DNA of 64,000 bases, from the NCBI GenBank assembly GCA_034670145.1, contig JAXMOA010000015.1, positions 106,636-170,635 of the forward strand, given 5' to 3'. Below, in pieces: positions 17,275-24,773 of the stretch. The notes under the pieces were generated by a model, which was not told where the DNA came from, ran no database searches, and worked only from the letters and a program-made list of their open reading frames with translations. How positions within the stretch are numbered: the stretch's first letter is position 1; each line of letters starts with the position of its first letter. This DNA is from HXMU1420-2 sp034670145 (GTDB taxonomy: Bacteria; Pseudomonadota; Alphaproteobacteria; Rhodobacterales; Rhodobacteraceae). Position numbers and translations under genes: made by a program.

Positions 17275-17679
17275 ATGCGCCGATGGGAGAAGGGGCTTGC
17301 CCAGATAAAGGCGGACCGGGAGAACCAAACAGGTCAGACGCTCGGCCAAGTCATTCTTACACAGATGGCTGAAGGCGGTGCCGATATCGACATCAGTGGT
17401 CTGGAATTCGATTTCGTGCGCTCGATCCGCGTCTGGGATGTTCGATACTACAGCCATAGCGAACGCGGTCGCGACGATAACTGCTCTGAGAGCTACAATA
17501 TTCGCCTCGGGACCTATGGCACGCAGGGCGAATTCGGATGGCAACGCACGACACCGGCGGCCGCCCCGCAGTGGGTGCTGCCGTCGCGGCGCTGTTCGTC
17601 ATCGAATTGGCGACGCGGGGTTGGCGTTGAATGGGAAGATCACGAAGGCAACCATGGATACGAGTGGGTGGCCTACTAA
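17275..17679 (+). CDS. Hypothetical protein of the tRNA-Cys island
   Basis: 134 codons from ATG 17275; the frame is open back to 17061. It is rich in Trp, Tyr and acidic residues toward the end (RSIRVWDVRYYSHSERGRDD, GVEWEDHEGNHGYEWVAY). No signal peptide, membrane span or known motif is seen, and no good ribosome site precedes the ATG. It ends 2 bp before the convergent ribbon-helix-helix gene, tight packing that favours a real gene. It may be a 5'-truncated larger protein. Confidence 0.38.
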   Translation: MRRWEKGLAQIKADRENQTGQTLGQVILTQMAEGGADIDISGLEFDFVRSIRVWDVRYYSHSERGRDDNCSESYNIRLGTYGTQGEFGWQRTTPAAAPQWVLPSRRCSSSNWRRGVGVEWEDHEGNHGYEWVAY

Positions 17680-17681
17680 GG

Positions 17682-17996
17682 CTATTCCCCGATATCCTTC
17701 ATGCGTTCCGATATATCGCCCGCAATACGCTCGTATAGGGCGGCTTGCTTGTCTCTGGGTGAGCCCGGTTGCGGGCTTCTCCTTCGGATTCGTTTGGCGA
17801 GCCAGAATAGCATTCGGGCTGCGGGGTCGCTGATGTTTTCCGGGACTGGCGCGGGGTAGTTTTCTTCAAGGACGGCAACGACCTCAGCGTTCATGCTACG
17901 GTGGTTGCTCTCGGCCGCAAGCCGTATCCGGTCACGAAGGCCATCCGGCAATCGCACGATGAACTTGTCCTGATTTTGAGCACTTTGTTCTGACAT
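17682..17996 (-). CDS. Arc/Mnt-type ribbon-helix-helix DNA-binding protein
   Basis: 104 residues. The N-terminal 50 carry an Arc-like ribbon-helix-helix: KFIVRLPDGLRDRIRLAAES then NHRSMNAEVVAVLEENYP. A basic linker (WLAKRIRRRSP) and a charged helix end the protein. The frame extends 17 codons upstream, but I start at the ATG (MSEQSAQNQDK) because the longer form would cross the operator-like repeat. It is divergent from a second RHH gene 85 bp away, with two inverted repeats between, so both probably regulate the shared promoter region. This is a phage/island-type regulator. Confidence 0.7.
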   Translation of the reverse strand: MSEQSAQNQDKFIVRLPDGLRDRIRLAAESNHRSMNAEVVAVLEENYPAPVPENISDPAARMLFWLAKRIRRRSPQPGSPRDKQAALYERIAGDISERMKDIGE

Positions 17997-17998
17997 GG

Positions 17999-18011
17999 TG
18001 GCACTGTGCCA
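17999..18011. promoter_or_regulatory. Inverted repeat 1 between divergent RHH genes
   Basis: TGGCACTGTGCCA (arms TGGCA/TGCCA, spacer CTG), just upstream of the minus-strand RHH start. It shares the GTGCCA word with the second repeat at 18031-18049. Small ribbon-helix-helix repressors typically bind such short repeats over their own promoter. Confidence 0.5.
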
Positions 18012-18030
18012 TAAAATTCGATTGACGCAA

Positions 18031-18049
18031 TAGTGGCTAAGTGCCACTA
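18031..18049. promoter_or_regulatory. Inverted repeat 2 between divergent RHH genes
   Basis: TAGTGGCTAAGTGCCACTA: perfect 7-bp arms with spacer TAAGT. It overlaps the -10 region expected from TTGACG at 18022-18027 and lies upstream of the plus-strand RHH gene. Occupancy would block that promoter. Confidence 0.55.
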
Positions 18050-18080
18050 AAGGGGTATGTTTTCAACCTGGAGGCGTTTC

Positions 18081-18275
18081 ATGAATAGTCGTAAACCAAT
18101 GCAGCTTCGGCTTCCGCAAGAGCTCAAGGAGTGGATTAAGGCGGAGTCCGATCGCAATGGCAACTCCCAAAACTCTGAAGTTATCCGAGCCATTCGCGCG
18201 GCGAAGGACAGGCGTTCCGCACTCGGTTCAATTGGAAATATCAATATGAATCAGTGTGATAATGCGCGTTGTTAA
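18081..18275 (+). CDS. Small Arc-type ribbon-helix-helix protein
   Basis: 64 residues, essentially a single ribbon-helix-helix domain: PMQLRLPQELKEWIKAESDR then NGNSQNSEVIRAIRAAKDRR. The start at 18081 is chosen because GGAGG lies 5-6 bp upstream; an ATG at 18057 has no such site. It heads a rightward set with a 63-residue protein and the integrase. A role in controlling integrase or excision is plausible (Xis/AlpA-like or antirepressor) but unproven. Confidence 0.7.
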   Translation: MNSRKPMQLRLPQELKEWIKAESDRNGNSQNSEVIRAIRAAKDRRSALGSIGNINMNQCDNARC

Positions 18276-18299
18276 CGAGGTGAGAGAGGTGTCGAGACG

Positions 18300-18491
18300 A
18301 TGACCAAAGCAAGTGCACAGACAAAAGCGAAACAAGCGGCCTCAGCCTTTATCCGCGAGGCGCGGGAGGCAGGTTGGCAGCGCGCAAAGTTCGAGATCAA
18401 GCCTGATGGCAGTGTCATCGTCGATGCGAATATGGTCGCGCCAGAGGCCGCCGACGACTTTCTCAACAGCGACTTGAGAATGGGCGAATGA
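18300..18491 (+). CDS. Small hypothetical protein upstream of the integrase
   Basis: 63 residues: an Ala/Lys-rich helical start (TKAKQAASAFIREAREAGW) and a beta-like second half (AKFEIKPDGSVIVDAN). GAGAGAGGT lies upstream. The stop overlaps the integrase start by 4 bp (ATGA). Small proteins of this shape commonly precede tyrosine recombinases in Rhodobacterales islands and prophages; function unknown, possibly a recombination directionality helper. Confidence 0.6.
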   Translation: MTKASAQTKAKQAASAFIREAREAGWQRAKFEIKPDGSVIVDANMVAPEAADDFLNSDLRMGE

Positions 18492-19519
18492 CCCGCAAGA
18501 GCCTGCCAAAATATGTCTATAGTGACAGGGGTTACCTACGGGTCATCCGGCGATCGCGCGGCATCTCTATTATGATGCACGAGGAAGCGGGCACACCGGA
18601 ATTTTGGGATCACTACAATCGCTTGCTGAAGGGAAAACCAGCGCCTGCGCCGGTGAAGCGCAATTTTGAGGCGTTGATTCTCAGCTACTACGAGAGCGAC
18701 GCCTACAAGAAGCTGAAGCCCCGGACGAGATCCGACTATCGGCGTTACATCAGCCACATTCGTGAGATATGGGCGGAGAAAGACCCGGCCAGGATCGAAT
18801 CCCATCACATTTACGAATTGCACCGCGCCAATGCGGATCACTGGCGGCAAGCCAACTATCTCGTCCAGGTCATGGTCGTCTTGATGAACCACGCCCGTCT
18901 GATTGGTTTTATCAAGAAAGAGCATGGCAATCCGGCGAAGGGCATTCCGCTCTTCAAGCAGCAAAGCGACGGGTGGGAGCCTTGGCCAGACGATGTTCGA
19001 GCAGAGTTCGAGGCCCTGGCTTCAAAACGCGCGCGGCTGGTCTACGAGCTTTGCGTTGGCACGGGCCAGCGCATTGGCGATGTCGTGAAGATGAAGTGGG
19101 CGCACTTTTCGGATGAGGGATTCGATTTCACTCAAGGCAAAACCGACAAGCCGCTGTGGATCCCGCTCACCGATCGCCTCAAGGCCCATCTCGACGGACT
19201 CGCGCGAACGGATGGTACTGTCGTGACCGACCCCAAAGGTCGACCGGTGAGCTACCGCATCGTTGCGGAGGAAATGCGCACCATCAAAAAGAAAGTGAAG
19301 CATGAGAAGGCGAGCTACTACAAAACGCACGGGCTCAGGAAAAACGCGACGATCGAGCTTTATTTGGCTGGATGTGATGACGAGATGGTCAAGGCTGTCA
19401 CCGGGCACTCAGGCGTTGCGATGCTGAAAAAATACGGCGGGCCGATCCGGCAAAGGGAGCTCGCGAAGCGCGCTCAAGAGGCGAGAAATCAAATGGAACG
19501 AAGCAAGAGCGAAACGTGA
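18488..19519 (+). CDS. Tyrosine recombinase / phage-type integrase
   Basis: 343-residue site-specific recombinase. The core-binding domain is about residues 55-160. The catalytic set is complete: Arg195 (GTGQRIGD), His281 and Arg284 (HGLRK), His307 (TGHSG) and nucleophile Tyr316 (LKKYGG). It overlaps the previous small gene by 4 bp. The gene points at the 3' end of tRNA-Cys, 68 bp away, the classic arrangement for an element integrated at a tRNA 3' end. It looks intact, unlike the transposase stubs nearby. Confidence 0.9.
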   Translation: MTRKSLPKYVYSDRGYLRVIRRSRGISIMMHEEAGTPEFWDHYNRLLKGKPAPAPVKRNFEALILSYYESDAYKKLKPRTRSDYRRYISHIREIWAEKDPARIESHHIYELHRANADHWRQANYLVQVMVVLMNHARLIGFIKKEHGNPAKGIPLFKQQSDGWEPWPDDVRAEFEALASKRARLVYELCVGTGQRIGDVVKMKWAHFSDEGFDFTQGKTDKPLWIPLTDRLKAHLDGLARTDGTVVTDPKGRPVSYRIVAEEMRTIKKKVKHEKASYYKTHGLRKNATIELYLAGCDDEMVKAVTGHSGVAMLKKYGGPIRQRELAKRAQEARNQMERSKSET

Positions 19520-19587
19520 AAGTTTCAACGGTTGTTTCAAAAATGGCAGTGAAGGAGAGGTAGGATGACGCAAGTCTTTGATTTTAT

Positions 19588-19661
19588 TGGAGGCGAGTAC
19601 CGGAATCGAACCGGTGTACACGGATTTGCAATCCGCTGCGTCACCACTCCGCCAACTCGCC
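19588..19661 (-). tRNA. tRNA-Cys (anticodon GCA), CCA encoded
   Basis: Reading the minus strand from 19661 gives the acceptor GGCGAGT pairing with ACTCGCC, the D-arm, the anticodon stem CGGAT/ATCCG around loop TTGCAAA (anticodon GCA, hence Cys), T-arm ACCGGTTCGATTCCGGT, discriminator T and a genomic CCA. Total 74 nt. Its 3' end faces the integrase gene, so it is the likely attachment site of the island. Confidence 0.95.
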
Positions 19662-20459
19662 CATTTATTGAATCGGTAGAGATCGTGGTGAGATCACTAC
19701 AGGTTGCCTACTCCTTCACAAATCAGAGCCGGCCGGCACCGTTTAGCGCGGGATCCTTGGCGTGTCGAGCCGAAAAACGGGAACAATGAGTTGGGTCAGT
19801 GGCAGACTAGATGCTGCCTTGGCTGCCTTCTGCAAATCCTCAAGAGGCGCGCTGGGCGACGGCCGCAATGACAATTGCAGGCGGGCATCTAAATCTTTCG
19901 CATGGCTTCTTCGCTCGGCCACATTGGGGGTCGCCTGTCGTGTTGACCGAAGAATCCGTGTCATTTGGAAGGCTGGGAAGTCGTTTCCACACCAGGACTT
20001 CAACCTACAAAGGCAAATGTGGCAGGGTATAGCGGTCTTGAGTGGAAAGTTGCCCGAAGAGGAGGCACCAAGTCTGCGGTCCGTCGCAACGACTTGACAT
20101 TTTCCAAATGCAACGATTGCGCACGTCGATACCGCATTATTGCTGACTGAGTAGGGCGCCTCGCGTCGGATTCAGCGCTCAATTGCCTGCGATTGCCCGG
20201 CAGTGAGGAGATTTCCTAGATTACTTTGGCGCGGTAAAACATGTTTCTCAGGCGTCAAAATCCATCTGCCGCGCAGATTTCCAAAATGCGCGGGGGAAAC
20301 CCACTATCAAGCGGCTATGGAAAAGCGCGTTGGGCCATCTTATGAACAGTTGCCCTGGCCGAAGGAACGTAAGTAGGTAATTCGCGGCGCGGGGCGTTGC
20401 TGGTCCGCTTCGAATGTGGCAAAGACTCGGATACAATGAATCAAGAGACGAGTTTGGCC
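19662..20459. other. Intergenic region without a supported gene
   Basis: About 800 bp between tRNA-Cys and the Pcm-like gene. Several short frames exist on both strands, but none has a good start, ribosome site or recognisable residues. The composition resembles degraded coding DNA. The promoter of the Pcm-TolC group should lie near the right end; I cannot place it confidently. Confidence 0.5.
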
Positions 20460-21113
20460 ATGAGTGACTTTGCCGATCGCCGCACGATGATGGTGGACAC
20501 GCAGATCCGCCCGTCCGATGTGACCAAATACCCAATCATCGACGCTATGTTGGACGTTCCGCGTGAGCGTTTTGTGCGGGAGGGACAAGTTGAGGCAGCT
20601 TATGCTGGTGAGAACTTGGAAATTGCTCAGGACCGGGTGATGCTGGACCCGCGGACGCTCGCCAAGATGTTGGATGTTCTCGACATTCGGGACGATGAGC
20701 TGGTGTTGGATATCGGCTCTGGTCTAGGATATTCGGCCGCTGTTGTGTCGCATATGGCCCAGGCCGTCGTTGCGGTCGAAGAGGACGAAACGCTCGCCAG
20801 TGAAGCACAGACAACGCTTATGGATACCGGCGCGGACAATGTCGCCGTGCACACGGGTCCATTGGTTGATGGTGCTCCAGATCTTGGGCCTTTCGATGTG
20901 ATCTTGTTGCAGGGCGCCGTGGAAACCATTCCACAGAATCTGCTGGATCAATTGAAGGATGGCGGTCGAATCGCCTGTCTGTTTATGGAAGGTGCGCTCG
21001 GAGTGGTGCGTCTGGGCAGCAAACAGCGGGGGCGGGTATCTTGGCGTTTTGAATTCAACGCAAGTGCGCCGGTTTTACCTGGCTTCCAGGCCGAACAGGC
21101 GTTTGCCTTGTAG
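20460..21113 (+). CDS. Protein-L-isoaspartate O-methyltransferase-like protein
   Basis: 217-residue SAM-dependent methyltransferase of the Pcm family. The SAM-binding motif is LVLDIGSGLGYSAA (residues 81-94), followed by VVAVEEDETLA and FDVILLQGAVETIP. The family's early region is present as DRVMLDPRTLAKML. I start at ATG 20460 (MSDFADRRTMM), which matches relatives; the frame runs upstream to a TTG and another ATG (20436). Isoaspartyl repair or a related methylation is the presumed role. It sits before tolC, an arrangement I recall in other Rhodobacterales. Confidence 0.85.
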   Translation: MSDFADRRTMMVDTQIRPSDVTKYPIIDAMLDVPRERFVREGQVEAAYAGENLEIAQDRVMLDPRTLAKMLDVLDIRDDELVLDIGSGLGYSAAVVSHMAQAVVAVEEDETLASEAQTTLMDTGADNVAVHTGPLVDGAPDLGPFDVILLQGAVETIPQNLLDQLKDGGRIACLFMEGALGVVRLGSKQRGRVSWRFEFNASAPVLPGFQAEQAFAL

Positions 21114-21188
21114 TCGATAGACGCTAACATGGACCGACTCGGAAGAGGCGCGGCATAGACCCGTCCTAGCGGTCCAGTCCAGGAGACA

Positions 21189-22607
21189 ATGATGATACGA
21201 GCAGCAAAATCGCGCGCAGCGAAATTGGTCAAAGCAGCAGCGATTCCTATCTTGATGATGTCGCCTGGAATTGCCTCAGCCGAAAACTTGGCGGACGCTT
21301 TGATCGGCGCCTACAAAACGAGCGGATTGCTGATCCAGAACCGGGCGCTCTTGCGAGCAGCTGACGAAGATGTGGCCGTTGCCGTTTCCGCCTTGCGTCC
21401 GATTATTGACTGGTCGGGCCGCTACACAGCAACGTCTTCTCGTTCGTCGACAAGCGGCGTGGTCGTGGATACCGACCGATCAACTGTTTTCTGGGGCCTC
21501 ACACTCCAGCAATTGCTGTATGATGGCGGCAATGCACGATTGGGGATTGAAGCGGCGCAGGAAACTGTCCTGGCCACCCGTCAGACACTGCTGGAAGTTG
21601 AGCAATCCATTCTGATGCGTGCTGTGACTGCCTACATGGAAGTCCTGCGTACAGCTGAAATTGTGCGGTTGCGCCAAAACAACGTCCGCGTCTTGGGCGA
21701 GGAATTGCGCGCTGCCCAAGACCGTTTCGAAGTTGGTGAAGTTACACGGACCGATGTCGCTTTGGCTGAGTCGCGCCGCGCTTCCGCACGGACTGATCTC
21801 GCCGTCGCACAGGGGGATTTCGTAAACTCTCAAGAAGAGTACTTGGCGGCTGTTGGCAACCGTCCAGGGAACCTGTCATCGACGCCCTATCTGCCCAAAG
21901 CCCCCGCAACTCTTGAAGCCGCACAGTCAGTTGCCGTGCGCAACCACCCTTCGGTCTTGGGGGCGCAGCATCAGGTCAGTGCCGGTGAAATCAACGTCAG
22001 ACGTGCCGAAACTCTGATGGGACCGACGGCGGCACTCGGGGCCGAAGTTGGCCTGAGCGATACATATAATTCAACCAACTTCTCGGATTCGGCTTCGGTG
22101 TCTTTGAACTTCAGTCAGCGGCTGTACCAAGGCGGCGCAAACTCAGCGACCGTTCGCCGGGCAATGGCGACCCGGGATTCACTGCGCGCCAATCTTTTGA
22201 CCGTAAATGAGAATGTGGCCCAAGATGTGGCCTCTGCCTACATTGGCCTGAAGGTATCCGAGGCAAGCCTGGCGGCATCCGAAGCGAACATCCGGGCGGC
22301 GGAAATCGCCTTCGAAGGGATCAGGGAAGAAGCGAAACTCGGATCACGAACCACATTGGATGTGTTGGATTCGGAGCAGGAACTGCTGGACGCACGCGCC
22401 ACTCGAGTGACAGCACAAGCATCGCGCTACATCGCTTCGTATCAGCTGTTGGCGGCGCAAGGTCTGCTGACAGCTGAGCGGTTGAAGCTGGATGTGCCGA
22501 TTTATGACCCTGCAGCCTACTATAATCGCGTGAAGAATGCCCCCTCGGTTTATTCCAAGCAGGGCAAGGATTTGGATCGTGTATTGCGTTCTTTGGGCAA
22601 GAACTGA
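21189..22607 (+). CDS. tolC: TolC-family outer membrane channel
   Basis: 472-residue outer membrane efflux/type I secretion protein. Signal peptide about residues 1-30 (AAIPILMMSPGIASA). Two TolC repeats follow, with the heptad-rich helices expected (QTLLEVEQSILMRAVTAYMEV, EVGEVTRTDVALAES; and in repeat two VAQDVASAYIGLKVSEASL, KLGSRTTLDVLDSEQELLDA). AGGAGA lies just upstream. It forms the trimeric exit duct for type I exporters or RND pumps. No partner exporter is adjacent. Confidence 0.92.
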   Translation: MMIRAAKSRAAKLVKAAAIPILMMSPGIASAENLADALIGAYKTSGLLIQNRALLRAADEDVAVAVSALRPIIDWSGRYTATSSRSSTSGVVVDTDRSTVFWGLTLQQLLYDGGNARLGIEAAQETVLATRQTLLEVEQSILMRAVTAYMEVLRTAEIVRLRQNNVRVLGEELRAAQDRFEVGEVTRTDVALAESRRASARTDLAVAQGDFVNSQEEYLAAVGNRPGNLSSTPYLPKAPATLEAAQSVAVRNHPSVLGAQHQVSAGEINVRRAETLMGPTAALGAEVGLSDTYNSTNFSDSASVSLNFSQRLYQGGANSATVRRAMATRDSLRANLLTVNENVAQDVASAYIGLKVSEASLAASEANIRAAEIAFEGIREEAKLGSRTTLDVLDSEQELLDARATRVTAQASRYIASYQLLAAQGLLTAERLKLDVPIYDPAAYYNRVKNAPSVYSKQGKDLDRVLRSLGKN

Positions 22608-22682
22608 CAATTCTCTGCACCTGTTGTGGAAAATCCGCCAAACGGGTACACTGTTGTCCGAGGTGAGAGTGGATGAGCAACA

Positions 22683-23771
22683 ATGTCTGAGCCTGTGACA
22701 AATGCTGAGATTGAGGATGTTTTGTCCTCGATACGTCGTCTTGTGTCCGAGGACGTGCGCAATACTGTTCGTGAACACGTTGAAATTAAACGGGAAGAAC
22801 CAGATCGATTGGTTCTGAGCCCGGCGCTTAGAGTGGCCGATCCCGAAATCGTCAGCGTTTCGGAAAACGACCATTCTGAGGCAGGGGATGCCTTCCCCGG
22901 TGCAGAGGATGAAGCGTCCTTTGACGTTCAGGATGCGAATGCCGCGCTGGATGACTCGAATTCGATCAATGCTGACGAGCACGCCGCCCAAGAATTGAGC
23001 ACGCCTTGGGAGGATCCCGGCGCGACCCTTTATGAGGCTGCAGCTGCTATCGAGGGTGAAAACCTGCAAGAACGGCAGGACGAGGCAGATGGGGAGGAAC
23101 GCACCGCCTTGGACGACGAGGCGTTGTTGGACGCAGCGTCGCTGGAAGTGCGTGAGGATCATGGGCTGGGTGTGGGCGAACTCGCCGAGAATGATACTGT
23201 CGTAGATGATGACCTTCAAAATCTGTCGGCAAAGGACCCACAGATTGAAGAGGAGCAGACCGAAACTCCTGTTTCCGACGAGCTATCAATCAGTGTCGAG
23301 GCTGAAACGGATGAGCAGATCCTGCAGCCAGAGGCGACTGCACACCACCCGGAAGAGGCCGAACCGGAAGAAGATGGCGGTGTTCGCCTGTCCGCCGCTG
23401 TTGAGGCGTTGAGCGCCGCGATGAGCGACAGTGATGATGTCGAATGGGAGCCGCACGGGGATGAGGCCACCGAGGCCACTCTGCCCGACCCGGAGCCTTT
23501 GGAATGGCAAGACGCTGATGGTCCAGAGGCTTCACAGGCTACGCCGTCATTTGCATATATCGACGAAGATCCAGAAGATGATGAACCGGAAGACGCGTTG
23601 TTCGACGACGAAGACGAGACCGTCTTGGACGAAGCCATGCTGCGAGAGTTGGTCACAGACATCGTACGCGAAGAATTGCAGGGCGCATTGGGAGAGCGGA
23701 TTACGCGAAACGTTCGTAAACTGGTTCGCCGCGAGATCAATAGGGCGCTCAGCGTTCAGGATCTGGAGTAG
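22683..23771 (+). CDS. PopZ-like acidic polar organiser candidate (DUF2497-like)
   Basis: 362 residues in three parts: a short N-terminal helix NAEIEDVLSSIRRLVSED (residues 7-24); a very acidic low-complexity middle (about 45-315, Asp/Glu dominate); and a C-terminal helical block from about 317 (LRELVTDIVREELQGALGER, VRKLVRREINRAL). This is the layout of Caulobacter PopZ, with an N-terminal SIRRI helix, an acidic Pro/Glu/Asp linker and a C-terminal oligomerising domain. The resemblance is my recognition, not an alignment. If right, it forms a polar matrix anchoring ParB/chromosome origins. It follows tolC after 75 bp with no obvious terminator. Confidence 0.6.
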   Translation: MSEPVTNAEIEDVLSSIRRLVSEDVRNTVREHVEIKREEPDRLVLSPALRVADPEIVSVSENDHSEAGDAFPGAEDEASFDVQDANAALDDSNSINADEHAAQELSTPWEDPGATLYEAAAAIEGENLQERQDEADGEERTALDDEALLDAASLEVREDHGLGVGELAENDTVVDDDLQNLSAKDPQIEEEQTETPVSDELSISVEAETDEQILQPEATAHHPEEAEPEEDGGVRLSAAVEALSAAMSDSDDVEWEPHGDEATEATLPDPEPLEWQDADGPEASQATPSFAYIDEDPEDDEPEDALFDDEDETVLDEAMLRELVTDIVREELQGALGERITRNVRKLVRREINRALSVQDLE

Positions 23772-24235
23772 CACGCGATGAACCGCGAGGGTTGCTAATC
23801 CGGATAAGTTCCGAAGAAGGCCTTTTGGGGTGTCCAACTTCTAAGACCACGCGGAGCAATTTGCGTTCGTATTGCCGCAAAAATAACAGGGCAAAACGCG
23901 CCGATTTACTCGCGCACCAATCAACATTTTTTTGGGTGCAGGTGCCACACCGGGCCATAATCTCTGCGAACCCTCTGTAAACCGCAATCTGCAATCATAG
24001 CGTCACACATTTCATGTGGACAATATGAACGAAAGAGCCAACTGAGCCCTGCAGTCTTGGTCTGGCGCGGCTTTGCTGGTCGCATTTGGATCTGCCGAGG
24101 CCCGATCAAACACCTGTTGAGGCACTAGAAGACAGCGCAACAAACTGCGTTCGCCTCAGGCACAACTCCCAAAAAAGAAACGCGCGCCCAAAAGAGGGCG
24201 CGGTTTTCTCACCGCCCGAAGGCGGAGTAAATAGG
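23772..24235. other. Intergenic region with a terminator; no gene seen
   Basis: About 460 bp between two convergent genes. No open frame looks real. It holds the strong hairpin at 24183-24202 and, right after it, a small CCGCC-CGAA-GGCGG hairpin. The rest is AT-richer than the coding DNA. Confidence 0.55.
24183..24202. terminator. Bidirectional terminator-like hairpin
   Basis: CGCGCCC and GGGCGCG form a perfect 7-bp stem around AAAAGA. GTTTTC follows on the plus strand, and on the minus strand a T-rich run follows (AAAAAAGAAA on the left of the hairpin). It fits termination of the minus-strand gene ending at 24236 and perhaps of the plus-strand PopZ-like transcript. Confidence 0.7.
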
Positions 24236-24556
24236 TCAGGCAGCTTCTGCCTGAGCAGCCGCGTTGCGACGTTCGCTTTCTTCGCGGGACAGCGCAACGG
24301 AGGTCCGAACACCACGTCCGACAAACTCCATAAGGCCTTGGACAACGCGTTCATTTGGATCAATGCCAGCGCATGTCAAAACTTCGCGTCCGTCACGGGA
24401 ACGGGCCCAGCGTGCAATCTGCTCGGGTCCATTGCCGTATTTCTTGTCGTCGGCAATCGCGTCATCCAACGCAGCCAGCACAACGGCTGCAAATAGTTTT
24501 CTTGCACGGTTGCCTTGTTCAGCATTAAAAGCCGTGCCGTCAACGAAATCTCGCAT
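24236..24556 (-). CDS. Small conserved hypothetical protein (DUF6280-like)
   Basis: 106 residues beginning MRDFVDGTAFNAEQGNRARK, then a helical body (LFAAVVLAALDDAIADDKKY, ARWARSRDGREVLTCAGI) and an Ala/Glu tail. I recall near-identical proteins throughout Rhodobacterales, labelled DUF6280; that label is from memory. No signal peptide or membrane segment. AACGAG and a T-rich leader lie upstream. Divergent from efp. An 8-bp inverted repeat TCAGGCAG/CTGCCTGA covers the stop codon. Function unknown. Confidence 0.75.
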   Translation of the reverse strand: MRDFVDGTAFNAEQGNRARKLFAAVVLAALDDAIADDKKYGNGPEQIARWARSRDGREVLTCAGIDPNERVVQGLMEFVGRGVRTSVALSREESERRNAAAQAEAA

Positions 24557-24651
24557 CTCGTTTCCTTTGTTTTTCTTGCTCTTGTATTTTCGGCGTGGCG
24601 CTCTTTATGGCGAAATATGAACGATTCGGGTACCCCGTTTTGACATAGCAT

Positions 24652-24670
24652 CTATGCATTCAATGCATAG
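24652..24670. promoter_or_regulatory. Palindrome in the divergent promoter region of efp
   Basis: CTATGCAT-TCA-ATGCATAG, perfect 8-bp arms, lies 18 bp after the start of TTGACA (24640-24645) and so covers the -10 region expected for a rightward promoter. It sits between the divergent small conserved gene and efp. It could be an operator, or a start-site hairpin in the efp leader. Confidence 0.45.
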
Positions 24671-24773
24671 CTCTCTGATCGAACAGGGCAGGGATCGCTG
24701 TCTTGCCACGACGAACCTCTGTGTATATAGGACGTCGAACTGTCCCATCAACCGTTCTAGAAGGTTTTGTGTC

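Noticed and set aside
16966..17544. A 192-codon minus-strand frame in the island
   Set aside because: It overlaps two other candidate frames, has a noise-like composition and no ribosome site.
15979..19587. Second copy of the tRNA-Cys 3' end as the far attachment site
   Set aside because: I looked for TGGAGGCGAGTACCGG and close variants by eye and found only short chance matches such as TGGAGGCG at 18070.
19762..20097. A 111-codon frame right of tRNA-Cys
   Set aside because: No start support and atypical composition; another frame on the opposite strand looks equally good, so neither is convincing.
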